A stretch of 49,705 nucleotides of DNA from Ruminococcus sp. (GCA_024403995.1 JAKSQT010000009.1:1-49705); one strand, 5' to 3'. Numbered from the stretch's first letter, positions 25,506 through 33,918 are shown. The notes: a model not told the origin generated them from the sequence alone. Made by a program: numbers and translations.

Positions 25506-26674
25506 ACCATCTTAAAGTTATTGTCTTCATCAAGATACCAGAGCGGATAAGAAGTTGAATTTTTGGCTCTCAGTGACTCACCGATTATGGTAATATTCTC
25601 ACATTCGCCGACAGATGAAGTAATGGCTTCAAAGCCTTCGCCTGCATCTGTGGTTGCCGCTATAAGGGCACATACCGAGCCTGAAAAATGTCTGATATCT
25701 ATTCGTGTGTTGTTCTCGATCTTTACATCAAGAACTTTGAGAAGGACCTGCGGAATATAGTCAGGGTCATCAATATTTTCGGAAACTACTTCTCCGGAAT
25801 TGCTTCTGAAAAGGAAAGTGCTTGCAACGCCCTGTTTGACGAGCGCCTCCATCAAGCCGAAAACCGAGCAGATAATGCGCTCCTCAACACGTATTGCATT
25901 TTCGATCGGGAGCGTATCAGGTCTGTAAAGGTCAAGAACGACTACAGGCTGAACAGATGCAGCCGCCTCGTCAAGACGAACCATCAGCTTTGATTTTTTG
26001 GTTGAGAGCTTCCAGTTGATGCGTTTCAGTGCATCACCCTGTATATATTCACGATGTTCGTAACCCGGAACTGTATTTGAAGTATACAGCATTGCCGTAT
26101 CATTGTCCTCATCATTTTCACTTGTGGCGACAACATTTGCTATCGAACGTACAAGTGCCGAAGATGCCTTGACATCGGGAATTTCCGGGATAACACCCAC
26201 TGAGAAATTTTCAGGAACGCAGTCCTTGATCTTAAATCTCATAAAACCAAGAAAACCGCTTGACCAGATCTCGCTTATTCCGACTTCTCCGTGACCTCCC
26301 ACATTTGCAGCAAGCTCAAAGTCAAATTTACTCTTTCCTGCATTAAACATGGAAAAACGGTATATTTTGTTGTCGGGAATGAATACATCCGATGCAAAAG
26401 GCTTTATTTCTATGAAAGGGAAAGGGATCATGTTCTTTTTTTCAACATTGACCGTCACTTTCAGTTTATTTCCTTTTTTGACGTAAGCATCGCAGTTGAA
26501 CGAAACTTTAATATTCTTTCTTGCATACAGCACAAGGGCGAGTGAAATAAGCGGCGCACCAAGCACGAATGCAATAAGTATCATTCCCATTTCACCGTCA
26601 ACATAGAATGTGAAAATATAGACAAGAAAGGCTACAGCAAGAGCGCTGACGGCATATTTGAATTTCTCTATCAT
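25502..26674 (-). CDS. DUF58-domain protein
   Basis: A 390-aa protein with two N-terminal membrane helices (about residues 8-25 and 30-50), a beta-rich region, and the DUF58 core YEHREYIQGDALKRINWKLS (about 212-231), followed by a von Willebrand-like strand PVVVLDLYRP. DUF58 proteins are typical partners of MoxR ATPases and TgpA-type transglutaminases. MoxR probably remodels or activates it; the exact role is not established. ATG at 26674 follows the moxR stop directly, and its own stop overlaps the next start. Confidence 0.93.
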   Translation of the reverse strand: MIEKFKYAVSALAVAFLVYIFTFYVDGEMGMILIAFVLGAPLISLALVLYARKNIKVSFNCDAYVKKGNKLKVTVNVEKKNMIPFPFIEIKPFASDVFIPDNKIYRFSMFNAGKSKFDFELAANVGGHGEVGISEIWSSGFLGFMRFKIKDCVPENFSVGVIPEIPDVKASSALVRSIANVVATSENDEDNDTAMLYTSNTVPGYEHREYIQGDALKRINWKLSTKKSKLMVRLDEAAASVQPVVVLDLYRPDTLPIENAIRVEERIICSVFGLMEALVKQGVASTFLFRSNSGEVVSENIDDPDYIPQVLLKVLDVKIENNTRIDIRHFSGSVCALIAATTDAGEGFEAITSSVGECENITIIGESLRAKNSTSYPLWYLDEDNNFKMV

Positions 26675-26675
26675 A

Positions 26676-27611
26676 TTACTTCATTGCCGGCACATCGCAG
26701 CTTCTGAGGACTGACTCAACATATCTTTCAGGAGTGCTGAAAGCAGTCTTTCCCTGCGGTGAAAGTATTATTCTGTGCGATAAAACCGAAACTGCCGTAT
26801 TTTTTACATCATCGGGAGTTACATAATCCCTGTCATATATGTATGCAAAAGCCTTTGAAGCTTTATACAGTGCAATACTTCCTCTCGGACTTATTCCGAG
26901 AACGGTATTTCTGTCCTCACGGGTAGCCGACGTGATCTTTACGATATACTCCTTTACGGCATCGGTAACACGTATATTCTTTACGTCATTCTGCATGGAA
27001 ATAATGTCATCCACGCTCATGACGGCTTCTGTAATATTTTGTATAGGATTGTACTTTTCGGTTCTGTCGAGAATTTTCATTTCTTCCTCAAGTGACGGAT
27101 ATCCCATGGACAGCTTCATGAAAAATCTGTCCATCTGCGCCTCAGGAAGGTGGAAGGTACCATATGTTTCAACGGGATTTTGTGTAGCCATTACAAGAAA
27201 CGGCTTCGGCAGCTCATGGGTTACGCCGTCAAGACTTACCTGACGTTCCTCCATAGCTTCAAGCAGAGCCGACTGTACTTTTGGTGAAGCACGGTTTATC
27301 TCGTCAGCAAGCAGAAAATTACACATAATTGCGCCGTCACGGTAAATAAAATCGCCTGACTTGGAATCGAGCATTGAAAATCCTGCGATATCCGACGGCA
27401 TTACATCAGGTGTAAGCTGAATGCGGTTGAATTTACCGCCGATCGAGCGGCTGAGAGCTGTGATCAGCTGTGTTTTTCCTACTCCGGGGACATCTTCAAG
27501 AAGAACATGACCTTCACAGAGCAGTGCAGAAATAAGACGGATAACAGTATCATCCTTACCGACGATAACCTTTCCTATAGTTTCTGCAAGTGCGGAAATT
27601 TTTGTATTCAT
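26676..27611 (-). CDS. MoxR-family AAA+ ATPase
   Basis: A 311-aa AAA+ ATPase of the MoxR group. Walker A is LEDVPGVGKTQLI (about residues 37-49) and Walker B is LLADEINRASPKVQSALLEA (about 99-118). The sensor-1 region VMATQNPVETYGTFHLPEAQ and arginine-finger/sensor-2 elements (LGISPRGSIALYKASKA, YVTPDDVKNTAVSVLSHRI) are all present. MoxR proteins act as chaperone-like activators. I chose the ATG at 27611, because the promoter at 27652-27680 would start transcription only about 10 bases before the alternative ATG at 27635. It leads a moxR, DUF58, transglutaminase, C39-dockerin cluster. Confidence 0.94.
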   Translation of the reverse strand: MNTKISALAETIGKVIVGKDDTVIRLISALLCEGHVLLEDVPGVGKTQLITALSRSIGGKFNRIQLTPDVMPSDIAGFSMLDSKSGDFIYRDGAIMCNFLLADEINRASPKVQSALLEAMEERQVSLDGVTHELPKPFLVMATQNPVETYGTFHLPEAQMDRFFMKLSMGYPSLEEEMKILDRTEKYNPIQNITEAVMSVDDIISMQNDVKNIRVTDAVKEYIVKITSATREDRNTVLGISPRGSIALYKASKAFAYIYDRDYVTPDDVKNTAVSVLSHRIILSPQGKTAFSTPERYVESVLRSCDVPAMK

Positions 27612-27651
27612 AACCTTTACCCCATTATTGAGCATAATATCTAATATTTAT

Positions 27652-27680
27652 ATTATAACATATTTGGGATTTGTACGCAA
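27652..27680 (-). promoter_or_regulatory. Promoter of the moxR operon
   Basis: TTGCGT, 17 bases, TATAAT on the minus strand, with transcription expected near 27645. Confidence 0.6.
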
Positions 27681-27696
27681 GTAAATGATATATCAC

Positions 27697-27745
27697 AAAA
27701 CGCCCAAGATTTTGTTGCCATTTCACAAAATCTCAGGCGTTTTTT
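27697..27745 (-). terminator. Long hairpin terminator after the 235-aa membrane protein gene
   Basis: A 19-bp stem with two mismatches (AAAACGCCCAAGATTTTGT / ACAAAATCTCAGGCGTTTT). It has T runs on the plus strand (GTTTTTT) and a shorter one on the minus strand (GTTTTG). It sits between the end of that gene and the moxR promoter. Confidence 0.75.
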
Positions 27746-27783
27746 ACCAATTTAGTTTGTAATATTTTGTCAATTTCGTCAGC

Positions 27784-28491
27784 TTACCACTGAGCAGCAG
27801 CATTTTTCTTTCTTATTCTTATACAAATAATCAGAATAACAATGCCTAAAACAGCAAGTCCGATTCCGCCGAAAAATGTTCCGTAAGCTCTGGCTGCGGT
27901 CAACTCGCCGTTTCTGAGAGTCATTTTCGCATACTGTGAAGCACTAATGCCTACATTTTCAAGGTCTTCCCTTGCATCCTGATAATATTCTTCAAACTCA
28001 ACATCATCACTTGTCTTTATGAACATACCCTTGATATTGATGCTTACCTGCGGCGGCATATCTGAATTTCCCGTATATGTAAGGAATGATATCCACTCTT
28101 TTGCAGCGCTGTCAAGACGCTTCTGCAAAGCTTCGTCACTGACCTGAAGTATCATGTAGCTCATGTCGACTTCTTCTTCATCTTCAAAATATTTCTGATA
28201 TGTTTTCTGATCAAAATTGCCGACAATATAGTAATTTGTCTCACTAGTCGAAGTAGTAATGCCGTATGTCTTATGTGATGTTTCAAGAACTGCAAAAGGG
28301 CCGTAAACAAAAGTGATATTGCCCTCAGCCATTGCCTCCTTATCAAAATCAGAGACTGTGGATTCGTTAATGTTGACAACATTTCCGCTCATGAAAATAG
28401 TAAAGTTCTTGAAACCGCCGATTGCCATTGCCACGCCGAGTATCACGAATACAAGCGGCAGTGCGCTGATAGTTGATTTTATTCTGCTCAT
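27784..28491 (-). CDS. Two-helix membrane protein, unrecognised
   Basis: A 235-aa protein that I cannot assign to a named family. It has a helix near the N-terminus (about residues 8-28, ISALPLVFVILGVAMAIGGF), an extracytoplasmic domain of about 170 residues rich in acidic and beta segments (ITTSTSETNYYIVGNFDQ, VSINIKGMFIKTSDDVEFEE), and a second helix near the end (about 202-225, TFFGGIGLAVLGIVILIICI) with a basic tail RIRKKN. It lies downstream of tsf past a terminator and has its own terminator, so it is probably a separate unit. AGGAGG lies before the ATG at 28491. Confidence 0.75.
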   Translation of the reverse strand: MSRIKSTISALPLVFVILGVAMAIGGFKNFTIFMSGNVVNINESTVSDFDKEAMAEGNITFVYGPFAVLETSHKTYGITTSTSETNYYIVGNFDQKTYQKYFEDEEEVDMSYMILQVSDEALQKRLDSAAKEWISFLTYTGNSDMPPQVSINIKGMFIKTSDDVEFEEYYQDAREDLENVGISASQYAKMTLRNGELTAARAYGTFFGGIGLAVLGIVILIICIRIRKKNAAAQW

Positions 28492-28517
28492 ATAAACCTT
28501 AACCTCCTGAAAAGAAA

Positions 28518-28547
28518 CGGGCAGCGTAGAAGGAACTATGCTGCCCG
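28518..28547 (-). terminator. Terminator of rpsB-tsf
   Basis: A 12-bp stem (CGGGCAGCGTAG / CTATGCTGCCCG, one G-U) with TTTCTTTTC following on the minus strand, 14 bases after tsf. Confidence 0.8.
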
Positions 28548-28561
28548 GTGTAAATTACGAA

Positions 28562-29482
28562 TTACTTAGTCATCATCTTTGCAACTTCGTCTGCAAGATT
28601 ATCTTCCTTCTTCTCGATGCCTTCGCCTCTCTCGAAACGTACAACCTCAGTAACCTTGATCGAACCGCCGAGCTTCTTAGCTTCTGCATCTACATATCCC
28701 TGAACAGTGAGCTTGTCATCCTTAACAAATGACTGCTCGAGGAGACAATTTTCGCTGTAGTACTTGCCGACCTTGCCCTCAGCGATCTTGGCACGAACCT
28801 GTTCCGGCTTGCTTGCCATCTTAGGATCTTCTGCCATCTGAGCAAGAATGATCTCCTTTTCCTTGTCGAGAACTTCTGCAGGAACCTGTTCACGGCAGAG
28901 GTACGGAGCATTAAGAGCTGCCGACTGCATTGCTACATCCTTACCGATCGCAGCAACCTGATCTGCTGAAAGCTCTGTATCAAGCTTAACGAGAACGCCG
29001 ATGCTGCCGCCGTTGTGGATGTATGAAGCAAGAACGCCTTCAAATCTTACGAAACGACGGATAACGATGTTTTCTCTGATCTTCATGCCTGCAAGCTCTG
29101 TAAGAGCCTCGGCAACTGTATTTGAACCACCGCTGATTGTTTCAGCCTTGAGTGCTTCAACGTCAGCCGGGTTCTTTTCAACGATCGTATTTGCAACTGC
29201 ACTTACGAAGTTTCTTACATCATCAGTATTTGCAGCAAAGTCTGTTTCTGTGTTTACTTCAAGAAGAACACCTACATTGCCGTTAACAACTGCTGTAACA
29301 ACACCTTCTGCTGCTGCTCTGCTGCTCTTCTTAGCCTGTGTAGCAAGACCTTTTTCTCTGAGGAATTCGATAGCCTTGTCCATATCGCCGTCATTTTCTT
29401 CGAGAGCCTTTTTGCAGTCCATCATGCCAACGCCAGTAGACTTCATAAGTTCCTTAATTTCTGCAACGGAAACCTTTCCCAT
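28562..29482 (-). CDS. tsf: Elongation factor Ts
   Basis: A 306-aa guanine nucleotide exchange factor for EF-Tu. The N-terminal UBA-like domain MGKVSVAEIKELMKSTGVGM leads into DCKKALEENDGDMDKAIEFL and the family signature ETDFAANTDDVRNFV (about residues 80-94, where the EF-Tu-contacting TDFV core is conserved as TDFA). The core domain follows. The start is the ATG at 29482 with GGAGG nine bases upstream; the upstream in-frame TTG was rejected. It is second in the rpsB-tsf operon. Confidence 0.97.
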   Translation of the reverse strand: MGKVSVAEIKELMKSTGVGMMDCKKALEENDGDMDKAIEFLREKGLATQAKKSSRAAAEGVVTAVVNGNVGVLLEVNTETDFAANTDDVRNFVSAVANTIVEKNPADVEALKAETISGGSNTVAEALTELAGMKIRENIVIRRFVRFEGVLASYIHNGGSIGVLVKLDTELSADQVAAIGKDVAMQSAALNAPYLCREQVPAEVLDKEKEIILAQMAEDPKMASKPEQVRAKIAEGKVGKYYSENCLLEQSFVKDDKLTVQGYVDAEAKKLGGSIKVTEVVRFERGEGIEKKEDNLADEVAKMMTK

Positions 29483-29527
29483 TGTAATTACCTCCAATAT
29501 TATGTTTTAGGTTGAGTATATGATACA

Positions 29528-29555
29528 GGGCTGCCGCAAAAACGGCAGCAGCCCT
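29528..29555 (-). promoter_or_regulatory. GC-rich hairpin between rpsB and tsf
   Basis: Arms GGGCTGCCG and CGGCAGCAGCCC flank an A-rich loop. On the minus strand the following run is not T-rich, so it more likely attenuates or stabilises the transcript than terminates it. Confidence 0.5.
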
Positions 29556-29569
29556 TTGATTTCATTGAA

Positions 29570-30325
29570 TTATTCAGCATCCTCTGCTGTTTCTTCAGCA
29601 GCAGCTTCTTCTGCAGCTTCCTGAGCTTCCTCGGTAACATCACTGCCCTGTCTGCCTTCGATTACAGCGTTAGCGATAGCGCCTGCGATGAGCTTAACTG
29701 CTCTGATAGCGTCATCGTTACCCGGGATAACGTAGTCAACTTCATCAGGATCGCAGTTTGTATCAACGATAGCAACGATCGGGATGTTAAGCTTCTTAGC
29801 TTCTGCAACAGCGATCTTTTCCTTGCGTGGGTCAACGATAAAGAGAGCTGCTGGGAGCTTCTTCATGTTCTTGATACCGCCGAGGAACTTTTCGAGCTTC
29901 TCTATTTCAAGGTTGAGCTTAACAACTTCCTTTTTAGGGAGAAGTGCGAATGTGCCGTCTTCTTCCATTGTGTGAAGCTGTTCAAGTCTCTTAATTCTTG
30001 TCTGGATCGTCTTGAAGTTTGTGAGCATACCGCCGAGCCATCTTGCGTTAACATAGTGTGCGCCTGCTCTTGTAGCTTCTTCCTTAACTGAATCGCCAGC
30101 CTGCTTCTTAGTACCTACGAAAAGTACTTCGCCGCCTTCTGCTGCGATGTCACGAACGAACATATAAGCATCTTCAAGCTTCTTAACTGTTTTCTGAAGG
30201 TCGATGATGTAAATGCCGTTTCTTTCTGTGAAAATGTATGGTGCCATTTTCGGGTTCCATCTTCTTGTCTGGTGTCCGAAGTGAACGCCTGCTTCAAGAA
30301 GCTGTTTCATTGATACTACTCCCAT
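29570..30325 (-). CDS. rpsB: 30S ribosomal protein S2
   Basis: A 251-aa S2 with the canonical start [20 protein letters not shown], the [20 protein letters not shown] segment, [20 protein letters not shown], and the conserved late motif [20 protein letters not shown]. The C-terminal tail is very rich in Ala/Glu, common in S2. AAGGAGG precedes ATG. It leads the rpsB-tsf operon from the promoter at 30440-30468. Confidence 0.97.
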   Translation of the reverse strand: MGVVSMKQLLEAGVHFGHQTRRWNPKMAPYIFTERNGIYIIDLQKTVKKLEDAYMFVRDIAAEGGEVLFVGTKKQAGDSVKEEATRAGAHYVNARWLGGMLTNFKTIQTRIKRLEQLHTMEEDGTFALLPKKEVVKLNLEIEKLEKFLGGIKNMKKLPAALFIVDPRKEKIAVAEAKKLNIPIVAIVDTNCDPDEVDYVIPGNDDAIRAVKLIAGAIANAVIEGRQGSDVTEEAQEAAEEAAAEETAEDAE

Positions 30326-30434
30326 GGTGTAGTCCTCCTTAAATTGGTTATAAAATTAATCCTCCGACGGGCTTGGCTTGGGGACAACGCCTTGCAGCGC
30401 ACCAATCCTCAAAAGCACCGACGTGCGAATTGCT
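30326..30434 (-). promoter_or_regulatory. Transcribed leader of rpsB, possible autoregulatory RNA
   Basis: About 107 transcribed bases precede rpsB and contain GC-rich complementary segments (for example CCCCAAGCCAAGCCCG and GCAAGGCGTTG). Feedback control of rpsB through its leader is known in other bacteria. I see no diagnostic motif here, so the call is inference from position and length. Confidence 0.35.
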
Positions 30435-30439
30435 TAACT

Positions 30440-30468
30440 ATTATATCATTTCATACAAAAAAAATCAA
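30440..30468 (-). promoter_or_regulatory. Promoter of rpsB-tsf
   Basis: TTGATT, 17 bases, TATAAT on the minus strand. Confidence 0.7.
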
Positions 30469-30513
30469 GTATTTTGTCACTGTTTACCTTAACAGACTTT
30501 CGGAACCTCTTTT

Positions 30514-30783
30514 TTAAATTTTTGTCCATTCTGCACCATTCTCCATATTTTTCCGTTCCGCAAGAATAACATCGCTGCCTATCACTTTGATATCGTGGCA
30601 GTTTATAATGACATCCTCTTCTTTTCCGAACAGTCCGAAAATACCTTTGCTTCCATAGATCATGATTTTCTCTACTGTGCCGGAAGCGGTATCTATCTCA
30701 ATATCATCAATATATCCGAGCCTCTCGCCCGTTGAGATGTCGATAACTTCCTTCCGGCGCAATTCTTCAAGTGTACAAAGCAA
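30514..30783 (-). CDS. YlmC/YmxH-family PRC-barrel protein
   Basis: An 89-aa single PRC-barrel domain of the YlmC/YmxH family, found in spore-forming and related Firmicutes. It starts MLCTLEELRRKEVIDISTGE, with LGYIDDIEID and the loop GSKGIFGLFGKEEDVIINCH. PRC barrels bind RNA or protein partners; the family's role is not settled. It is its own unit between the terminator at 30791-30826 and the rpsB promoter region; CGGAGGGA, 15 bases upstream, is shared with the terminator arm. Length is typical. Confidence 0.88.
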   Translation of the reverse strand: MLCTLEELRRKEVIDISTGERLGYIDDIEIDTASGTVEKIMIYGSKGIFGLFGKEEDVIINCHDIKVIGSDVILAERKNMENGAEWTKI

Positions 30784-30790
30784 AAAAATC

Positions 30791-30826
30791 CCTCCGCATA
30801 CTTAATCAGATAAGTATATGCGGAGG
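30791..30826 (-). terminator. Rho-independent terminator of the 49-aa peptide gene
   Basis: A 14-bp stem (CCTCCGCATACTTA / TAAGTATATGCGGAGG, two-base bulge) followed on the minus strand by GATTTTTTTGC. It begins 13 bases after the peptide stop. Confidence 0.85.
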
Positions 30827-30838
30827 AGCTTTCGGAAA

Positions 30839-30988
30839 TTACTTTTGTTTTTTCGATAAAATTGTCGTAACTATCGCAGCAATAACCGCAATTACAATAA
30901 CTGCGATCAGTATTCCCTTTGGAAAATTGTCGCCTGTATGAGGAACAGCGGCAGCAAGAATTAAAAGACTATTGATAAAATTACACAT
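30839..30988 (-). CDS. 49-aa membrane peptide resembling a free-standing sortase sorting signal
   Basis: A 49-residue frame: a short start (MCNFINSLLILAAA), then VPHTGDNFPKG, an 18-residue hydrophobic stretch (ILIAVIVIAVIAAIVTTI), and a basic tail LSKKQK. The order (V/L)PxTGD, hydrophobic segment, positive tail is that of an LPXTG-type cell-wall sorting signal, but the usual large surface domain is missing. The unit is complete: TTGACA-N17-TAAAAT at 31098-31126, a leader of about 100 bases, GAGGG before the ATG, and a strong terminator. It could be a small membrane protein, a sortase decoy or competitor, or a degraded surface protein. Function unknown. Confidence 0.6.
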   Translation of the reverse strand: MCNFINSLLILAAAVPHTGDNFPKGILIAVIVIAVIAAIVTTILSKKQK

Positions 30989-31097
30989 ATTTATTGTCCC
31001 TCTGTTTCCGGCAGCACTGTTTTTCCCGGAACTTGTTCGGACAAATTTCCGCTTACGATGCCGCCTTGATTTTTTCAGGAAATTTCCTGTTTTTTTA

Positions 31098-31126
31098 TTT
31101 TATCACATCATCAATGCTTTGTCAAA
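31098..31126 (-). promoter_or_regulatory. Promoter of the 49-aa peptide gene
   Basis: A perfect TTGACA, 17 bases, TAAAAT on the minus strand. The leader contains a CAGGAAATTTCCTG palindrome. Confidence 0.75.
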
Positions 31127-31143
31127 TGAAATGTATGTGAAAA

Positions 31144-31950
31144 TCAGAAGAACAAAGGGCTAAGCAGCAGAAATATCCCGGGAAGTCCGCTCAGACAGCC
31201 GAAAAGTATAAACACGGAATTTATGTTTTCTTCTTCGCTGACCTTCGTGATACATCTTATTTTATAAGGATCATTCCTGTCGATCTTGATAACACATCTC
31301 TCGCCCGTTTTTTCCTTAATTATTGTATTCATGTACTTCGGGTCAAACGCCCTGTACAGCTCGCCGTAAAGATTGAACTCAAACAGCGGTGTCCCCACAA
31401 GAAACGGCATGGGAGCATCGGCATCGCTTGCCTTCCAGACATAGCCGACAACCTCCGCATTCGGCGTAAGGTGTGTTGCTGCATACTGCTGTGCAAATCT
31501 GCTGAAAAATACAGACGAGACAAACAGGAACACAAAGCCGAAAAACATCATGAGAAGATTTTCATTCGCATCGGTAATGCCGCATATTATGAGCAGAATG
31601 CCTGTTGAAAGGAATGGTACGCTGAATATCCGGCTGCTGACAAGGGAATTGTCTGTCTTGTCATCAATATTATCCATAAGTATCATCAGACCTACAATAG
31701 TAAAAAATATACCCATCACAGCAAGTGCCGCCCTGAATATGCCGCCTATGACAAAAATGAAACACAATACCATGAGGACAAACAGAATGACAGTTACCAG
31801 TGTTACCTTCATGCCGTCTTTTTTGCCTGCCATACCGATATTTTCAGCACGGACGGCTTTCAGTCTTTCAAGCATTTCATTTCTTTCAGACGTATCAGGA
31901 TAAGACTTCGTACCGAAAAGATATTCTTTGTTATCAAAATCAAGTTTCAT
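31144..31950 (-). CDS. Four-helix membrane protein, unrecognised
   Basis: A 268-aa protein with an N-terminal cytoplasmic part, four membrane helices in two pairs (about residues 48-90 and 103-150; VTLVTVILFVLMVLCFIFVI, VPFLSTGILLIICGI), a soluble domain (about 150-235, HLTPNAEVVGYVWKASD and GELYRAFDPKYMNT) and a hydrophobic C-terminus (FILFGCLSGLPGIFLLLSPL). The soluble part recalls DUF3592-like membrane proteins, but I cannot confirm this. It follows hydG by 14 bases on the same strand and may share its transcript. GGAGCG precedes the ATG at 31950. Confidence 0.75.
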   Translation of the reverse strand: MKLDFDNKEYLFGTKSYPDTSERNEMLERLKAVRAENIGMAGKKDGMKVTLVTVILFVLMVLCFIFVIGGIFRAALAVMGIFFTIVGLMILMDNIDDKTDNSLVSSRIFSVPFLSTGILLIICGITDANENLLMMFFGFVFLFVSSVFFSRFAQQYAATHLTPNAEVVGYVWKASDADAPMPFLVGTPLFEFNLYGELYRAFDPKYMNTIIKEKTGERCVIKIDRNDPYKIRCITKVSEEENINSVFILFGCLSGLPGIFLLLSPLFF

Positions 31951-31964
31951 ATATCCGCTCCTTA

Positions 31965-33416
31965 TCAGAACCGGAAGTCTCTCTTGCCTCCGTTCTTTAT
32001 TTCGTCAAGATATTCAATTGCTCTCTGTCTGCGCTTTTCGTCAGGCACTTTCCGTATCTCACGGGCAATAAGTGCTTCACCGACTGCTCTTGTTTCAGGA
32101 GATGCATAGTCGCAGAGATATTCCTGCAATGTCATAAGTGCATTCGGGTGACAGCAGTTCTGTATCTGTCCGACTTTGCAAAGTGCCATAAATCTGTCGC
32201 CTGTGCGTCCCTCACGGTAACAGGCTGTGCAGAATGACGGGATATATCCGCCGTCCATGAGCCACTTTACAACTTCGTCAAGAGAACGCTGGTCTGATAC
32301 GTCAAACTGCTCGGTATCATGAGGTCTTTCGTCTGCGGAATAGCCTGCATAGCCGCCTACCGACGTTCTTGAACCGCCTGATATCTGTGATATGCCGAGT
32401 CCGAGCACCTTGTCACGGCAGGTCTCGTTCTCTCTTGTGGAAATTATCATGCCTGTATACGGAACTGCTATTCTTATGCAGGCAATTATTTTAGCAAATG
32501 TATCGTCATCGATGCCGTTGTCAAAAACGCTCGGATCAATGTCTGATGCCCTCTTTACTCTCGGCACGCTTATAGTATGCGGGCCTACGCCGTGAACCGC
32601 TTCAAGATGCTCGGCGTGCATGAGAAGTCCTGCAAATTCATACTTATATAAATCAAGTCCGAAGAGAACGCCAAGTCCGACATCATCGATGCCGCCGTCC
32701 ATAGCTCTGTCCATTGCCTCGGTATGATATGCATAATTGTGCTTTGGCCCTGCCGGATGGAGCTTTTCATAGCTTTCCTTGTGATATGTCTCCTGAAACA
32801 GGATATATGTTCCGATGCCGGCATCTTTAAGCTTACGGTAGTTTTCCACGGTCGTAGCGGCAATGTTCACGTTTACTCGTCTTATTGCACCATTCTTGTG
32901 CTTTACGGAATAGATCGTCTTTATGCAGTCAAGGATATACTCTATCGGATTGTTTACGGGGTCTTCTCCTGCCTCGACAGCAAGTCTCTTGTGTCCCATA
33001 TCCTGAAGGGCGATGACTTCCTCACGTACTTCATCCTGAGTGAGCTTTTTGCGTGGGATCTCTTTATTCTGTCGGTGATAAGGGCAGTAAACGCACTTAT
33101 TCACACAATAGTTTGAAAGGTAAAGCGGTGCAAACATTACAATTCTGTCGCCGTAGAATGCCTCTTTTATCTCCTTGGCAAGAGCATATATCTTTTCTGT
33201 CATTGCCTTATCGGTACAAGCTAAAAGTACACTTGCATCCCTGTGCGAAAGACCTGCACATTCAACTCCCCTGCCTGTCTTTTTCGGACGTGCCTTTTCA
33301 AGTATTTCCTCAATAAGGGCAATATTGTCCTTATTCTTTTCGGCATACTCAAGAGTAGCCCTGATCTCCTCATCATTGATGAACTCGTCTGCATTCAAAG
33401 ATCTTACGTCGTACAT
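31965..33416 (-). CDS. hydG: [FeFe]-hydrogenase maturase HydG (tyrosine lyase)
   Basis: A 483-aa radical-SAM enzyme that cleaves tyrosine to supply CO and cyanide for the H-cluster of [FeFe]-hydrogenase. The radical-SAM cluster motif is C104-VNK-C108-VY-C111, and the second cluster is at the C-terminus in FCTACYREGRTGDRF ... CHPNALM. Both are diagnostic of HydG over ThiH. The structural hydrogenase, HydE and HydF are not in the window, so they lie elsewhere. The gene directly follows the TM1266-type regulator by 10 bases, the common arrangement. ATG at 33416 with GAGGAAACG upstream. Confidence 0.95.
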   Translation of the reverse strand: MYDVRSLNADEFINDEEIRATLEYAEKNKDNIALIEEILEKARPKKTGRGVECAGLSHRDASVLLACTDKAMTEKIYALAKEIKEAFYGDRIVMFAPLYLSNYCVNKCVYCPYHRQNKEIPRKKLTQDEVREEVIALQDMGHKRLAVEAGEDPVNNPIEYILDCIKTIYSVKHKNGAIRRVNVNIAATTVENYRKLKDAGIGTYILFQETYHKESYEKLHPAGPKHNYAYHTEAMDRAMDGGIDDVGLGVLFGLDLYKYEFAGLLMHAEHLEAVHGVGPHTISVPRVKRASDIDPSVFDNGIDDDTFAKIIACIRIAVPYTGMIISTRENETCRDKVLGLGISQISGGSRTSVGGYAGYSADERPHDTEQFDVSDQRSLDEVVKWLMDGGYIPSFCTACYREGRTGDRFMALCKVGQIQNCCHPNALMTLQEYLCDYASPETRAVGEALIAREIRKVPDEKRRQRAIEYLDEIKNGGKRDFRF

Positions 33417-33426
33417 TAACGTTTCC

Positions 33427-33675
33427 TCATTTCTTAGAAATTGCAGCTTTTACCGATACTCCTTCAATTCTTCCGAGTCTGCCTGTGAGATTGCTTATTA
33501 CATCCGGTTCAGCATCAACCGCAACAGAAATGACCGAAACACCTTTGTCCCTGTAAGGTATTCCCATTCTTCCGATTATAATTGAACTGAATTCATGAAG
33601 AACACTGTTGACCTCGCCAACGGCTCCGGGTTCATCAACAACTACGGCAGCCACGGCAATTCGCTTATCTTCCAT
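33427..33675 (-). CDS. TM1266-type iron-only hydrogenase system regulator
   Basis: An 82-aa ACT-like small protein: MEDKRIAVAAVVVDEPGAVG ... IIIGRMGIPYRDKGVSVISV, matching the 'iron-only hydrogenase system regulator' family that sits next to hydG, hydE and hydF. The ACT fold suggests ligand sensing; the ligand is unknown. It is the first gene after the possible attenuator at 33703-33729, so it and hydG may be controlled together. Confidence 0.9.
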   Translation of the reverse strand: MEDKRIAVAAVVVDEPGAVGEVNSVLHEFSSIIIGRMGIPYRDKGVSVISVAVDAEPDVISNLTGRLGRIEGVSVKAAISKK

Positions 33676-33702
33676 AAGACCTCCCGAGTAATATCACGGT
33701 AT

Positions 33703-33729
33703 AAAAAAACTGCCCATGCGGACGGACAG
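33703..33729 (-). terminator. Terminator-like hairpin in the leader of the hydrogenase regulator/hydG genes
   Basis: CTGTCC/GGGCAG (minus strand, 6 bp with one G-U, 8-base loop) followed by seven T residues, 28 bases before the start codon of the regulator. A leader of about 190 bases lies between the promoter and this hairpin, as expected for attenuation or a riboswitch. The stem is short, so strength is uncertain. Confidence 0.5.
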
Positions 33730-33912
33730 AATTACCCTGAAATAATGCCTTGAATATACCTGTGCAGAATGACAATCTTTTGTCCTGCACGCTATAAGCA
33801 AAATATATCAACGGCATAAAAATGACCGCTATCCGACATTGAGGAAAATACCCCGATATCCGAAACCGAGCCTGATAAATCACCAACAGCAGAATAAATC
33901 CTGATGTCCGCT
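33730..33912 (-). promoter_or_regulatory. Long untranslated leader of the hydrogenase maturation genes
   Basis: About 180 transcribed bases precede the terminator-like hairpin. They include two direct TCGGATA repeats (minus strand, near 33831-33866) and several short complementary segments. I do not recognise a known riboswitch class. The 73-codon frame across this region has no ribosome site or family resemblance and is not called. Confidence 0.35.
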
Positions 33913-33918
33913 GATCTA

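Noticed and set aside
33665-33886. A 73-codon frame upstream of the hydrogenase regulator
   Set aside because: It spans the untranslated leader and terminator-like hairpin, overlaps the next start codon, and resembles no family.
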